This document shows, piece by piece, positions 53,609 through 63,220 of a stretch of 64,000 nucleotides of DNA. The stretch covers positions 10,929 to 74,928 of the forward strand of contig VSPE01000008.1 in assembly GCA_009775225.1 (NCBI GenBank), given 5' to 3'. The notes beneath the pieces are model-generated. The model was not told the origin of the DNA. It saw only the letters and a program-made list of their open reading frames with translations, and made no database searches. A program made the position numbers and the translations under genes. Position 1 is the stretch's first letter. Each line of letters starts with the position of its first letter. The stretch is from Muribaculaceae bacterium. GTDB lineage: Bacteria; Bacteroidota; Bacteroidia; Bacteroidales; Muribaculaceae.

Positions 53609-56299
53609 ATGAAAGACCTCCCACAGAAATACAATCCTGCCGAAGTAGAAGACCGGTGGTATGCCTATTGGCTTAAGCACAAGCTTTTCCACAGCGAACC
53701 CGATGCACGTGAACCCTATACCGTTGTAATACCTCCGCCAAACGTGACCGGCGTGCTGCACATGGGCCACATGCTCAACAATACCATTCAGGATATTCTC
53801 GTGCGCCGTGCGCGCATGCAGGGCAAGAATGCTCTGTGGGTACCCGGCACCGACCACGCCGCTATCTCTACCGAGACTAAAGTGATTGGCAAGCTTGCCG
53901 CAGAAGGCATCAGGAAGACCGACCTTACACGCGAGCAGTTCCTCGAACATGCCTGGGAATGGACGGAAAAGCATGGCGGCATAATCCTGCAGCAGCTCCG
54001 CAAACTCGGCGCCTCGTGCGACTGGGAGCGCACCGCTTTCACTATGGACCCCGTGCGTAGCGAAAGCGTGCTCAAAGTTTTCGTCGACCTCTACGACAAG
54101 GGCTTGGTTTACCGCGACCTCCGAATGGTCAACTGGGACCCGCAGAACCGTACCGCTATCAGTGACGACGAGGTGTTCTTTGTGGAAGAACAGTCTAAAC
54201 TGTACTATCTCCGCTATTATCTTGCCGAGGAGCCTGCCGAAATAGAGCTTGCGGAAGGTGCTGTGGTGCATACTGATGAAAACGGTCGTCACTATGCGCT
54301 TGTGGCAACAACACGCCCTGAAACTATCATGGGGGACACCGCTATGTGCATTAACCCCAAAGACCCAAAGAACGCATGGCTCAAGGGTCGTCGCGTGATT
54401 GTGCCTCTGGTTGGCCGCGAAATACCCGTGATTGAAGACCGCTACGTCGATGTCGAATTCGGTACAGGCTGCCTCAAGGTTACGCCCGCCCACGATAAAA
54501 ACGACTATATGCTCGGCAAGAAACACGGTCTCGAAAGTATCGACATCTTCAATGAAGACGGAACTGTGGCTGAAGTGGCCGGCATGTATGTCGGCCTTGA
54601 CCGTTTCGACTGCCGCAAGGCTATTGCAAAAGACCTCACTGCCGCCGGTCTGCTGGAGAAAGAAGAAGACTACACCAACAATATCGGTCTATCGGAGCGC
54701 ACAAAGGTGCCCGTGGAGCCGCGTCTCTCGCTCCAGTGGTTCGTGAAGATGAAGCACTTCGCCAACGAGAGCCTGCAGCCCGTGCTCGACGACATTATCC
54801 GCTTCGTCCCCGAAAAGTATAAGACCACATACCGCATCTGGCTCGAAAATATTCAGGATTGGTGCATCAGCCGTCAGCTCTGGTGGGGACACCGTATCCC
54901 GGCATACTTCTACGGCGACAAGACCGGCGCCGACGCCGAATATGTGGTGGCTCTTACTCCCGAGGAAGCGCTTGAAAAGGCTCGTGTGAAGAGCGGAAAC
55001 CCTGCCATGATACTCGACGACCTGCATCAGGACCCCGACGCCCTCGATACATGGTTCTCGTCGTGGCTGTGGCCTATCACACTCTTCGACGGCATCAACC
55101 GTCCCGACAACGAGGAAATAAGCTATTACTATCCCACCGCCACTCTCGTTACAGGCCCCGACATCATATTCTTTTGGGTGGCCCGTATGATTATGGCAGG
55201 CTATGAATATGTGGGCAAACAGCCTTTCAACAACGTTTACTTCACCGGCATCGTGCGCGACTCCATAGGCCGCAAGATGAGCAAGATGCTCGGAAACTCG
55301 CCCGATCCGCTTGACCTTATCCGCGATTACGGTGCCGACGGCGTGCGCATGGGCCTCATGCTCGCTGCTCCTGCCGGCAACGACATCATGTACGATGACA
55401 AGCTTGTAGAGCAGGGCCGCAATTTCTGCAACAAGATTTGGAACTCTTTCCGCCTCATCGAAGGCTGGCAGGTCGACGATGCCGCCGCTCAGCCCGCAGT
55501 GGCCGAAATGGCGTCGCGCTGGTTCGCTTCGCAGCTCAGCGCCACCGTTACCGAGGTAAACGACCTCTTCGACAAGTTCCGTATCTCCGAGGCTCTCATG
55601 GCCGTATACCGTCTCTTCCGCGACGACTTCTCATCGTGGTATCTCGAAATGGTCAAGCAAGCCTACGGCTCGCCTATCGACCGCAAGAGTTTCGAGCAGG
55701 CCCGCGGCTATCTCGATGCCCTGCTGAGACTCCTGCACCCCTTCATGCCCTTCATCACCGAAGAGCTGTGGCAGCACCTCGCCGACCGTGCCGAGGGCGA
55801 GAGCATCATGTATGCCCCCCAGCCCGAAGCAACCGTGGCCGATACCGCTGTCATAGAGTCGGTAGAGCGTGCCAAAGAAATCATCAACGGTATACGCGGT
55901 GTGCGTGCGCGCAAGAACATCTCGCCCCGCGAGGGTCTCGTGCTCAATGTAATCGGTACTATTGATGCCTGCACACGCGATATGATTGTAAAGCTTGGCG
56001 GTCTTGAAGAACTCAACGAAAATGCCGCCAAAGATGCTGCCGCATCATCGTTTATGGTAGGCACCACCGAGTTCAACATTCCTCAGAGCGCCAACATCGA
56101 CATAGAGGCCGAACGCGCCCGCATCACCAAGGATATCGCCTATCTTCAGGGCTTCAAGGCTTCTGTGGAAAAGAAGCTCGCAAACGAACGCTTCGTGTCG
56201 CATGCTCCAGAGGCTGTAGTTGCCGCCGAGCGCAAAAAGCTTGCCGACGCCGAGGCCAAGCTTGCCACTCTCGAGGCTTCCCTCGCAGCCCTGTCGTAA
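53609..56299 (+). CDS. valS: Valyl-tRNA synthetase
   Basis: 896 residues from the ATG at 53609. Class I signature HMGH at 51-54 ([12 protein letters not shown]), ATP loop [15 protein letters not shown], the editing domain with [14 protein letters not shown], and the C-terminal coiled-coil arm ([18 protein letters not shown]). It charges tRNA-Val. In the KMSKS-type loop the last residue is Met instead of Ser, a variation at a tolerant position. A terminator follows. Confidence 0.97.
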   Translation: MKDLPQKYNPAEVEDRWYAYWLKHKLFHSEPDAREPYTVVIPPPNVTGVLHMGHMLNNTIQDILVRRARMQGKNALWVPGTDHAAISTETKVIGKLAAEGIRKTDLTREQFLEHAWEWTEKHGGIILQQLRKLGASCDWERTAFTMDPVRSESVLKVFVDLYDKGLVYRDLRMVNWDPQNRTAISDDEVFFVEEQSKLYYLRYYLAEEPAEIELAEGAVVHTDENGRHYALVATTRPETIMGDTAMCINPKDPKNAWLKGRRVIVPLVGREIPVIEDRYVDVEFGTGCLKVTPAHDKNDYMLGKKHGLESIDIFNEDGTVAEVAGMYVGLDRFDCRKAIAKDLTAAGLLEKEEDYTNNIGLSERTKVPVEPRLSLQWFVKMKHFANESLQPVLDDIIRFVPEKYKTTYRIWLENIQDWCISRQLWWGHRIPAYFYGDKTGADAEYVVALTPEEALEKARVKSGNPAMILDDLHQDPDALDTWFSSWLWPITLFDGINRPDNEEISYYYPTATLVTGPDIIFFWVARMIMAGYEYVGKQPFNNVYFTGIVRDSIGRKMSKMLGNSPDPLDLIRDYGADGVRMGLMLAAPAGNDIMYDDKLVEQGRNFCNKIWNSFRLIEGWQVDDAAAQPAVAEMASRWFASQLSATVTEVNDLFDKFRISEALMAVYRLFRDDFSSWYLEMVKQAYGSPIDRKSFEQARGYLDALLRLLHPFMPFITEELWQHLADRAEGESIMYAPQPEATVADTAVIESVERAKEIINGIRGVRARKNISPREGLVLNVIGTIDACTRDMIVKLGGLEELNENAAKDAAASSFMVGTTEFNIPQSANIDIEAERARITKDIAYLQGFKASVEKKLANERFVSHAPEAVVAAERKKLADAEAKLATLEASLAALS

Positions 56300-56349
56300 T
56301 AGCCCGGGCAACAGGATATAACCCTCCCGGAGGATTGTCAAAATTGAAT

Positions 56350-56386
56350 ACACCCCAAAAGTTATACAAATAACTTTTTGGGGTGT
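56350..56386. terminator. Bidirectional terminator between valS and the sigma-factor operon
   Basis: ACACCCCAAAAGTTAT pairs with ATAACTTTTTGGGGTGT (one bulged T) around a loop of ACAA. It lies 50 bases past the valS stop and 105 bases past the end of the convergent membrane-protein gene. Confidence 0.8.
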
Positions 56387-56491
56387 AGTTTCTTTACGGC
56401 ATAGCTTCTAGTTTTGAGGCCTTATAACCCAAGGGAAGTAAAAGGGGCGGTAACGTAATGGAAGTATGGAAGAGGCTGCCGGGTTGTGGTA

Positions 56492-57058
56492 TTATTCGGC
56501 CAGGCTCTCGACCTGAGCTTTTAATTCGTCGATGAGGCGCTTCATGTGGCGGTATTTGAGCCAGCTTATCACAAGGCCTACGGTAAAACCTATACACGAA
56601 CTGAGGATGAGGGTGCTGTCGGCTTTGTCGAAGATTTCGCCGAAGAACGAGGCAAGAACACCGCATCCCAGCACTATACCCACCGCACGTATGCGCGCCA
56701 TACGTTTGCGCACGGCCAGCACGGCTCGCATGGCATTTACCACCGGCTGCGATACATAGTCGGTCATGGCAATGTTGTCGGCGAAATCATACGACAGTGC
56801 CGCCATGAGCAGCCCGAATAGTCCATATACAATAGCAACCCATAGCTGGAAGTGGAGTGTTGTCACAAGAAACGGCGCCAATGCCGTCACACACAGCCCA
56901 CCGAGCGCATTACGCTTATAGTTCTGCGCAAGCCGGTGCTGAGCCGACTTTATTTTGCCGGCTTTTATCTCCGACATCACGCGGTCAGAGTCTGCTGCGA
57001 GGCGGTCGGAGTCGAAACTCAGCTGCTGCCATTTATCTTTGAGTTCGTTGATATCCAT
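56492..57058 (-). CDS. Membrane protein downstream of the ECF sigma factor
   Basis: 188 residues. An acidic and basic N-terminal helix (MDINELKDKWQQLSFDSDRL) is followed by four membrane segments in two pairs (72-110 and 125-170) and a charged C-terminal helix (KRLIDELKAQVESLAE). It follows the sigma-factor gene after 12 bases. It lacks a recognisable zinc-finger or FecR-type anti-sigma domain, but the position and the cytoplasmic N-terminal helix fit a partner or anti-sigma factor. Family not named with confidence. Confidence 0.75.
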   Translation of the reverse strand: MDINELKDKWQQLSFDSDRLAADSDRVMSEIKAGKIKSAQHRLAQNYKRNALGGLCVTALAPFLVTTLHFQLWVAIVYGLFGLLMAALSYDFADNIAMTDYVSQPVVNAMRAVLAVRKRMARIRAVGIVLGCGVLASFFGEIFDKADSTLILSSCIGFTVGLVISWLKYRHMKRLIDELKAQVESLAE

Positions 57059-57070
57059 AGGTATAATAGT

Positions 57071-57586
57071 TCATGCCTCCTGACGGGCGAGCTTTGTCAG
57101 TTTTTCTTTTATACGGTGCATCTTCACAGCCACATTTCCTGCCGAAAGTCCCATAATTGCGGCAATCTCATCGTATGGCTTCTCATCGAGCCAAAGGGTC
57201 ACGAGAGCTTTGTCAATAGGCCCGAGCATATTGATGAGGTGATACAGCTGGCGGTAGTCTTCCATTGCCGAGGACGTGTCGGAAGTGTCGGCGACATCGG
57301 TTTTGATATCGTCGAGCTTGATTACCGACTCGCTGCCGAAGCGCTTGTTGCGACGGTGCCAGGTGATGCAGGTGTTAATAGCCGTGCGGTATATCCACGT
57401 AGAGATTTTTGCCTCCCCGCGAAAACTGTCAAGGCCTTGCCACAGGTTTATGAGCACTTCCTGATACAGGTCGTCGAACGATGCTATAGGCGATGAATAG
57501 AGATAGCACACTTTGGCTATCACCTCCTTGTATTGGCGGGTGACGGTCATAAAGCGTGTTTCTTTGTCGCCTGTCTCGTTTTTCAT
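57071..57586 (-). CDS. ECF-type sigma-70 factor
   Basis: 171 residues. Region 2 reads ASFDDLYQEVLINLWQGL and STWIYRTAINTCITWHRR, region 4 reads DEKPYDEIAAIMGLSAGNVA with a C-terminal helix-turn-helix. There is no region 1 or 3, so it is an ECF sigma factor that redirects RNA polymerase to a small regulon. It is linked to the membrane protein downstream; which signal it answers cannot be told. It lies 33 bases after the neuB-like gene on the same strand and might receive read-through. Confidence 0.92.
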   Translation of the reverse strand: MKNETGDKETRFMTVTRQYKEVIAKVCYLYSSPIASFDDLYQEVLINLWQGLDSFRGEAKISTWIYRTAINTCITWHRRNKRFGSESVIKLDDIKTDVADTSDTSSAMEDYRQLYHLINMLGPIDKALVTLWLDEKPYDEIAAIMGLSAGNVAVKMHRIKEKLTKLARQEA

Positions 57587-57619
57587 ACCATATAGTTAGA
57601 CGCAGCGACAGCCCGAATA

Positions 57620-58633
57620 TTACACTTCGATAAGCTCGTCGTGACAAAAATCGCGTATTGCGCGCGTACCGATTATTTCATCCCAGCGCATAGGCGATAT
57701 GCCGTTGCCCGGTCGCTTTACGGTAATGTTTTTGTAGTCAAGGATTTCACCTTTCTTTATATCGCGCGCCGCCACTATGCTTTTGCGGGCAACCTCCATA
57801 TTGGGACTTTCGGCGAGGGCTACTTTTTTTTCTCCCGAGCCGAGCGAGGTCTCGGCAATGCGGATGCGGCTCACCAGTTTTGCAAGCTCGGCAGGTTCGA
57901 GCGATGCCTTGTGGTCGGGTCCCGGCAGATTGCGGTCGAGGGTGAAATGCTTCTCAATAATCACAGCACCGCGGCCTGCGGCTGCAACAGCCACGTCAGT
58001 GCCGCAAGTATGGTCACTGTAGCCCACTCCGGCGCACCCAAGAGTGGCGAGCGCATCCATGGCGCGCAGGTTTACCGACTCGTAGGGTGCCGGGTACTGT
58101 GTGGTGCAGTGCAGAAGCCATACCGCCGAACGCGGTGTGCCGGCTTTCTCAAGCACCTGCACTGCGGCCTCAACTTCGTTGAGGGTCGACATGCCGGTCG
58201 ACATTATCACCTTGCCGCCAAGAGCCCCTATCTTGCGCAGGTATGGCAGGTTGGTGATTTCACCCGACGGTATCTTCCAGTAGTCCATGCCTATGTCCGC
58301 GAGGCAGTCTATCGAAACAAGGTCGAAGGGTGTGCTCATAAAGCCTATGCCCTCGCTGCGGCACAGTTCTGCCAGCCCTTCGTAGTCGCTCAAGGGCAAG
58401 TGTATGGCACGGCACATGTCGAGCTGGCTCTGACCTGCGCCTGTCGTTTCCTTCTGATATTCGGCCTTTGGTGCGAACTGCGATATTACAAGCTCGGGCA
58501 CCGCAGTTTGGAATTTCACATAGTCGGCTCCGGCTTTGCGTGCTTCAGCCACCATGCGCTGTGCCAGTGCGAGGTCGCCGTTGTGGTTTACGCCGGCCTC
58601 GGCTATGATTATTATATGATTGTCCTTATTCAT
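57620..58633 (-). CDS. NeuB-type nonulosonate (sialic/legionaminic acid) synthase
   Basis: 337 residues from the ATG at 58633, which overlaps the ATP-grasp stop as ATGA. A TIM barrel (IIAEAGVNHNGDLALAQRM; GMDYWKIPSGEITNLPYL; VGYSDHTCGTDVAVAAAGRG; IEKHFTLDRNLPGPDH) is followed by a C-terminal SAF antifreeze-like domain (SIVAARDIKKGEILDYKNIT). It condenses phosphoenolpyruvate with an N-acetylated hexose such as ManNAc or 2,4-diacetamido-trideoxymannose. The LegB-like dehydratase upstream points to a legionaminic-type rather than plain sialic product, which is an inference. Confidence 0.92.
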   Translation of the reverse strand: MNKDNHIIIIAEAGVNHNGDLALAQRMVAEARKAGADYVKFQTAVPELVISQFAPKAEYQKETTGAGQSQLDMCRAIHLPLSDYEGLAELCRSEGIGFMSTPFDLVSIDCLADIGMDYWKIPSGEITNLPYLRKIGALGGKVIMSTGMSTLNEVEAAVQVLEKAGTPRSAVWLLHCTTQYPAPYESVNLRAMDALATLGCAGVGYSDHTCGTDVAVAAAGRGAVIIEKHFTLDRNLPGPDHKASLEPAELAKLVSRIRIAETSLGSGEKKVALAESPNMEVARKSIVAARDIKKGEILDYKNITVKRPGNGISPMRWDEIIGTRAIRDFCHDELIEV

Positions 58634-59598
58634 TTCTGTTCGGGATAAAATACGGCGTCTGCCAGATAGCGTACGGTCTCTACACCGGGGGTGGCGCACT
58701 GCCGGGCAAGAGGCTTGCCGAGGGCGTCGTCGATAATCAGGCCCGGGAGGTCTGCGCCGGCATGTACCGATGCCACGGCGCCCCCTCCGAGGCGAGGGTT
58801 GATTTCCATGAGCAGCAGCCGGTCGGTGTCGAGGTCATGTATGAGTTGCACGGTCACCGCACCGCGTAGCCCGGTGGCAGCAAGGGTGCGTTCTACAAGT
58901 TCCGTCACCCGGGCATCGGCAAATGTCTCGGTGCGCACCACCTCGCCTCCGCTCACTTCGCAGCGCAGGCGGGGGCTTATTGCAGCAGGTTCGCCTGTGC
59001 GCATGCCCACGTAGCAGTCTACCGTGATTTCGTCGCGGTTATCTATGCGTTCCTGTATCAGATAGCGGTCTTCGTGCCCCTTTAACTCGTAGAGCTTGTG
59101 CAGCCCGTCAATCATAACAATGCCTTTGGATGCAGAGCCGAAGCGTGGCTTGGCAATGAGTTTGCCGCATGGGGCGCCGGTGCGGTAGGTGGCCGGCACG
59201 GGCAGTCCGTGTGTCTCGAAGAAATCGGCTGCAGCACACTTGTCGAACATGCGGTCTACGTCTTTGCGGGCGCTTACGGGCGCGAAAACATCGGTTGAAC
59301 TATGACGGGCAACGAACTCTGCGGCGATGCCAACGGCACCGTCTACAAAGGGCAGAATGATGTCGATGTCGTGTTCGCGGCATACATCGTCCAGCTCGGC
59401 GAATATCGTGGGGTCGCCCCAGCGCACACCCTCCACGATGTCGCCTTCGAGCGCCAGAGCCGAGTGTGCGTCGAGTTCATAGCCTGTGATGCGTGCCTCA
59501 AGGCCGCGCGCGGCGCAGGCTTCGCAAAGCATGCGTGCCATAGTGACGCGCTTGGCGCCTCCGAGAAAAAGAAATCCAATCGAACCTTGGCGCTTCAT
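58630..59598 (-). CDS. ATP-grasp ligase (CarB-like) of the nonulosonate operon
   Basis: 322 residues. The N-terminal pre-ATP-grasp part (IGFLFLGGAKRVTMARML) is followed by an ATP-grasp fold with LIAKPRFGSASKGI (ATP binding), YLIQERI, and metal site LLMEINPRLGGG. Enzymes of this type form amide or ester bonds through an acyl-phosphate. Similar genes occur in surface-sugar loci, where they may attach an amino acid or acyl group to a sugar. Start and stop each overlap a neighbour by 4 bases. Confidence 0.88.
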   Translation of the reverse strand: MKRQGSIGFLFLGGAKRVTMARMLCEACAARGLEARITGYELDAHSALALEGDIVEGVRWGDPTIFAELDDVCREHDIDIILPFVDGAVGIAAEFVARHSSTDVFAPVSARKDVDRMFDKCAAADFFETHGLPVPATYRTGAPCGKLIAKPRFGSASKGIVMIDGLHKLYELKGHEDRYLIQERIDNRDEITVDCYVGMRTGEPAAISPRLRCEVSGGEVVRTETFADARVTELVERTLAATGLRGAVTVQLIHDLDTDRLLLMEINPRLGGGAVASVHAGADLPGLIIDDALGKPLARQCATPGVETVRYLADAVFYPEQK

Positions 59599-60587
59599 CG
59601 GTTGTAGATGTCGGGTTTATACTTGGCAAGGTTCTCGGGGCGGCAGAACCACTCGATTGTTTTCGCAAGACCTTCCTCGATAGTGTGGTGCGGTCGCCAG
59701 TCGGTGAGACTTGTGATAAGAGTGTTGTCGCCGCAGAGGCGGTTAACCTCGCTTTTGGCCGGTCGCAGGCGTTCGGGGTCGGTGACTTCGTCCACCTCGC
59801 GTCCCATAAGTCGGGCAATCATAGCGAACGTGTCGGCCATCGAAATCTCAGTGCCTGTGGCTATGTTTATCTCGCGGCCCTCTATCCCTTCGGTCTCGCC
59901 AAGGGCGATGAAGCCTGCGGCGGTGTCTTCCACAAAGTTGAAGTCGCGAGTGGGGCTGAGGTCTCCGAGCTTTATCTGCGTATTGCCGGCAGCTATCTGA
60001 GTGATGATTGTCGGGATGATGGCTCGTGCGCTTTGACGAGGGCCGTAGGTATTGAAGGGACGCGCTATCACCAACGGAAGGTCGAAGGCATTGTAGAAAC
60101 TCTTGGCTATGGCGTCGGCGCCAATCTTGGTGGCCGAGTACGGCGATTGCGGCTGGCGGGGGTGTTTCTCGTCGATGGGTACGTATATGGCGGTGCCGTA
60201 TACCTCGCTTGTCGAAGTCACCACAATACGGCGCACGCCGCAGTCGCGGGCTGCCTGGCACATATTCAGCGTACCCTTTATATTGGTGTCGACATAGCTG
60301 TCGGGGGCGAGATAGCTGTATGGTATGGCGATAAGGGCCGCCAGGTGGTATACGGTGTCTATATCGCGTGATATGGTGCGGCAGAAGTCGGCGTCGCGTA
60401 TGTCGCCGCATACAATCTCGAGGCGTACGTTGGCCGCTATGTCTTCGAGCCAGCCCCAGTTGTTGAAAGAGTTGTATTGGGCGAGAGCTCTCACGCGGTA
60501 CCCTTTGGCCAGCAGTGCTTCGGTGAGGTGTGAGCCTATGAAGCCGTCGGCGCCCGTTACGAGTACGGTGCTGTCGGTCTTTACCAT
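59595..60587 (-). CDS. LegB-like NAD-dependent nucleotide-sugar 4,6-dehydratase
   Basis: 330 residues. The Rossmann motif VTGADGFIGSHLTEALL and the catalytic YSATKIGADAIAKSF are present, and ALAQYNSFNNWGWLEDI near residue 40 is characteristic of the LegB branch (UDP-GlcNAc 4,6-dehydratase for legionaminic acid). It would make the 4-keto-6-deoxy intermediate that an aminotransferase (LegC) then converts. No such aminotransferase is in the window. The start overlaps the lipoprotein gene by 7 bases. Confidence 0.88.
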   Translation of the reverse strand: MVKTDSTVLVTGADGFIGSHLTEALLAKGYRVRALAQYNSFNNWGWLEDIAANVRLEIVCGDIRDADFCRTISRDIDTVYHLAALIAIPYSYLAPDSYVDTNIKGTLNMCQAARDCGVRRIVVTSTSEVYGTAIYVPIDEKHPRQPQSPYSATKIGADAIAKSFYNAFDLPLVIARPFNTYGPRQSARAIIPTIITQIAAGNTQIKLGDLSPTRDFNFVEDTAAGFIALGETEGIEGREINIATGTEISMADTFAMIARLMGREVDEVTDPERLRPAKSEVNRLCGDNTLITSLTDWRPHHTIEEGLAKTIEWFCRPENLAKYKPDIYNR

Positions 60588-61039
60588 GTCTTGTCGAATT
60601 TATAGATATATATTACGCCGTCGGAGGCTGTGCGCATCAGCTCGAGGTGTGCGCCGTCCAGGCGGTTTATGTTCATCACAACATCTGTCCCGACAGGCTC
60701 GAGCCATGCGGGGGCGGAGTAGAGGTCGGGGTTCCCGGCATCGCTTGTGTTGTCGAAGTCGAAGCTGAGCGAGTCGCCCATGCGCATCCACGTGGCCGTC
60801 TTGTATTCAATCAGGTCGTAGTTGTTCTCTACGGTTCGGAAGTGCACAATGTTGTTTTGGAAGCTCATATAGGTATCGGCATCGTACGGTTTCTCTATAG
60901 CGGCGCCGTCGGCGAGGCGCTCGGTGAGAACCCATGTGCCGAAGAGCTTGCCTATGTGCCCGTTGTTCTGAGTGCACGAGCAGAGCAGTAACACTGCAAG
61001 CAGCGCTGCCGAGAGGCGTATGGTGTTTATTGTCTTCAT
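60581..61039 (-). CDS. Lipocalin-like lipoprotein
   Basis: 152 residues. A lipoprotein signal ends LLLCSC with C22 as the probable anchor. The mature part is a beta-rich domain with KLFGTWVLTERLADG, then repeated strands (YMSFQNNIVHFRTV; WMRMGDSLSFDFD), which resembles bacterial lipocalin-like domains. It is probably attached to the outer membrane. Its start overlaps the Wzi-like stop as ATGA and its end overlaps the dehydratase start by 7 bases. Its ligand is unknown. Confidence 0.78.
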   Translation of the reverse strand: MKTINTIRLSAALLAVLLLCSCTQNNGHIGKLFGTWVLTERLADGAAIEKPYDADTYMSFQNNIVHFRTVENNYDLIEYKTATWMRMGDSLSFDFDNTSDAGNPDLYSAPAWLEPVGTDVVMNINRLDGAHLELMRTASDGVIYIYKFDKTW

Positions 61040-62562
61040 CGTTTGCCTGCTTTGAAAGTTCCTGTATACGATACTCCTATGAGTGCGCCGAAATTGTCGC
61101 CGCGCAGATTGCCTGTGTCGAAGGCGGCTTCAAGACGCACCGCGAGTCCTTTAAGGCGCCCGGCGGGAGTCCATTTCACCGCAGCCATTGCCGAGGTGTC
61201 GTGCAGCTTGCGCGGAGCCGGATAGCGGCCCATGCCGCCGGCTTCCTGCCAGCTCACCTTGGCCTTGTAGTGCCATTTGGAGCCGAAGTCGCCGCACACG
61301 GCGCTGTGGAAGCCTCGGGCGCGGTTGTGCGCATAGCCGGGGTAACCGTCGAGATTATAGAGCGGCGACACCACGAAGGGCGAGCCGATGCTCATGCCAT
61401 AGTTGCTGTACGGGCCGTAGAAGCCGTTGTTGTAGTAGTCGTCGCCGCCGGTGGCCTGCGAGGTTATGGTGGTACCGGGGTCGTCGGAGGGTGCCCAGTG
61501 CACGGGGCCCGACTGGTTGGTGAAGTCGAAGTACTCCACCACGATTTTGCTCACTGCACCTGCCTTGGCAAAATTGTACTGGAGGCCCCACAGGCCGTCC
61601 CAGCCGTTCATCTTGCCTATGCCGGAGCCGTCTTCCCACGGCCATTCGAAGTAGGCGGAGAGCTGTGAGCCGCCGCTGAAAGCGTAGCGGGCCTTGAAAT
61701 CCCAGGAGCCTAAAGAGTTGCCTTGATAAAAGCCTTCGCCCGTACCTTCGCGCGGGATAAACATGTTGAATATATCCTTGATTTTGAAGCCCCGGTTCTC
61801 GGTTCGTGTTATGGAGCCTTTCTGATACTGGTAAGCAACGCCACCGAATTCGCCTGCGGCCTGCATGCCCACCGTGACGCAGAACGGCTGCGACGGCTTG
61901 GTGCGGAAATAGCAGCGACGGTATATATACTCATTGTTATAGCTTAGCAGCCCGGTGTAGTGGCTGAATGTGTTTTCTCGGAAGTTCTTGTCCATGAAAC
62001 GGCCATACATGACCTCGCCTTCTATCTGAACCCACCCGTTGGTAAATGGTATGTTCTGGAAATCCACGAAGCCGGCTGCCACTCCGGGAATGGGGCAGGC
62101 GTTGTTGCTGCGGGTGAGGTCGCCTGACGATAGCTCGTCGTCCACAATGAGCGAGTGGCGTTCTTTCATGCCTGCCAGTAGGTACACGCCGCGGTATTTC
62201 ACTTCGCCGTATATCTGATGCAGCCGTACGGGAGCCTGGCGTACGGATTTACGCGTCCATTCACCGTCGTTGTAGCGGTCATAGTCGGCAGCTGTGCCGT
62301 AGCCTGCGATGTACTCGACTCCGGCGCCCCAGCTGAAGCGTCGGTCGAGTGTCATTTTCTTTTCTATACGGCCGTCTTGCCAGATGCCGGAGGCGCTGTT
62401 TATGCGGCCGTAGTTCCATGAGCCAAGCATATAGGGCGCGAATGTGCCGGTAGAGACGTTGGCGGTGAGCGACGCTTCGTATTCGATGTCGAAAGGTTCT
62501 GCCGCCCAGACCTGGGTGGCGCAAATAAGCGACATCAGATATGCCGTGACTGTGTGTTTCAT
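61036..62562 (-). CDS. Wzi-like outer-membrane capsule-assembly protein
   Basis: 508 residues from the ATG at 62562. The signal peptide (MKHTVTAYLMSLICATQVWA) is followed by an outer-membrane barrel with many aromatic-ended strands (FSWGAGVEYIAGYGT; VKYRGVYLLAGMKERHS; LKGLAVRLEAAFDTGN). The pattern and length fit the capsule assembly Wzi family, which in E. coli holds capsule on the cell surface as a lectin-like barrel. Both ends overlap neighbours by 4 bases (ATGA), linking it tightly to the lipoprotein and CBM9-like genes. Confidence 0.85.
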   Translation of the reverse strand: MKHTVTAYLMSLICATQVWAAEPFDIEYEASLTANVSTGTFAPYMLGSWNYGRINSASGIWQDGRIEKKMTLDRRFSWGAGVEYIAGYGTAADYDRYNDGEWTRKSVRQAPVRLHQIYGEVKYRGVYLLAGMKERHSLIVDDELSSGDLTRSNNACPIPGVAAGFVDFQNIPFTNGWVQIEGEVMYGRFMDKNFRENTFSHYTGLLSYNNEYIYRRCYFRTKPSQPFCVTVGMQAAGEFGGVAYQYQKGSITRTENRGFKIKDIFNMFIPREGTGEGFYQGNSLGSWDFKARYAFSGGSQLSAYFEWPWEDGSGIGKMNGWDGLWGLQYNFAKAGAVSKIVVEYFDFTNQSGPVHWAPSDDPGTTITSQATGGDDYYNNGFYGPYSNYGMSIGSPFVVSPLYNLDGYPGYAHNRARGFHSAVCGDFGSKWHYKAKVSWQEAGGMGRYPAPRKLHDTSAMAAVKWTPAGRLKGLAVRLEAAFDTGNLRGDNFGALIGVSYTGTFKAGKR

Positions 62563-63215
62563 TGGAGTATCAGATTGCCGAAGAACTCGGGCCGGTGAAA
62601 ATCGGGAGCAGGGGTGTCTATGGGGTTCCAGCTCAGAAAATGCGGTTGCGATGCCGCCGACGCGCATTTGTAGAAATTGCCGCGAAGTATGGTGCCCGGC
62701 TCAACGGTGTCTATGCCGAGCAGCTTCAGCGGTATCACTACCAGAAGGTTCCATGTGAAGAGGCCTTCCACCTCGCAGAAAGGCTTGGTACCGCATGTGG
62801 GAAACCTTCGGATAGAGGCTAACTCCTCCGATGTGAGGCGTGTAGGCTCGGGGCGGTGTATGCGGTGAGAGGCATTGACCGCGCCAATGCAGTTGAACTC
62901 AAAGTTCCAGTAGTCGCCGCCCTCATTGCACTGTAGGAATACCTCGACACAGGAGTCCTCGCTCACCGGCGACTGGTCGGCATAGTTCACGGCACGGAGA
63001 TAGTTGCACCGCATAAGGAAATCGACATAGAGGTTCTTGCCCGAATGTGCCGCCACAAAGCCGGTGAGCGGCCGGTAAGGGAATTGTTTTTCCCAGTTGC
63101 AACAACTTATGGCCTGCAAAGGTGCTGAGGTGTCGAGTATCTGGCTTATTTCGTCGGCCGCGGTAAGATTGTCGAGCAACTCTACACGAGGCACTATCAG
63201 TGTTTTGGGTTCCAT
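62559..63215 (-). CDS. Carbohydrate-binding-module-9-like protein
   Basis: 218 residues from the ATG at 63215. The fold signature CNYLRAVNYADQSPVSEDS, then CVEVFLQCNEGGDYWNFEF, is that of the CBM9-like family. The end WNPIDTPAPDFHRPEFFGNL (conserved FHxPxxFG) matches the cytoplasmic CBM9-like proteins of Bacteroidetes. There is no signal peptide, so it does not seem to be exported despite its barrel neighbours. Its start is 5 bases after the LysE stop and its end overlaps the Wzi start. Confidence 0.88.
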   Translation of the reverse strand: MEPKTLIVPRVELLDNLTAADEISQILDTSAPLQAISCCNWEKQFPYRPLTGFVAAHSGKNLYVDFLMRCNYLRAVNYADQSPVSEDSCVEVFLQCNEGGDYWNFEFNCIGAVNASHRIHRPEPTRLTSEELASIRRFPTCGTKPFCEVEGLFTWNLLVVIPLKLLGIDTVEPGTILRGNFYKCASAASQPHFLSWNPIDTPAPDFHRPEFFGNLILQ

Positions 63216-63220
63216 ATCGG

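Noticed and set aside
53609..56299. Met in place of Ser in the valS KMSKS loop as a defect
   Set aside because: The rest of the loop and the enzyme are intact, and this position tolerates change, so it is not likely to harm function.
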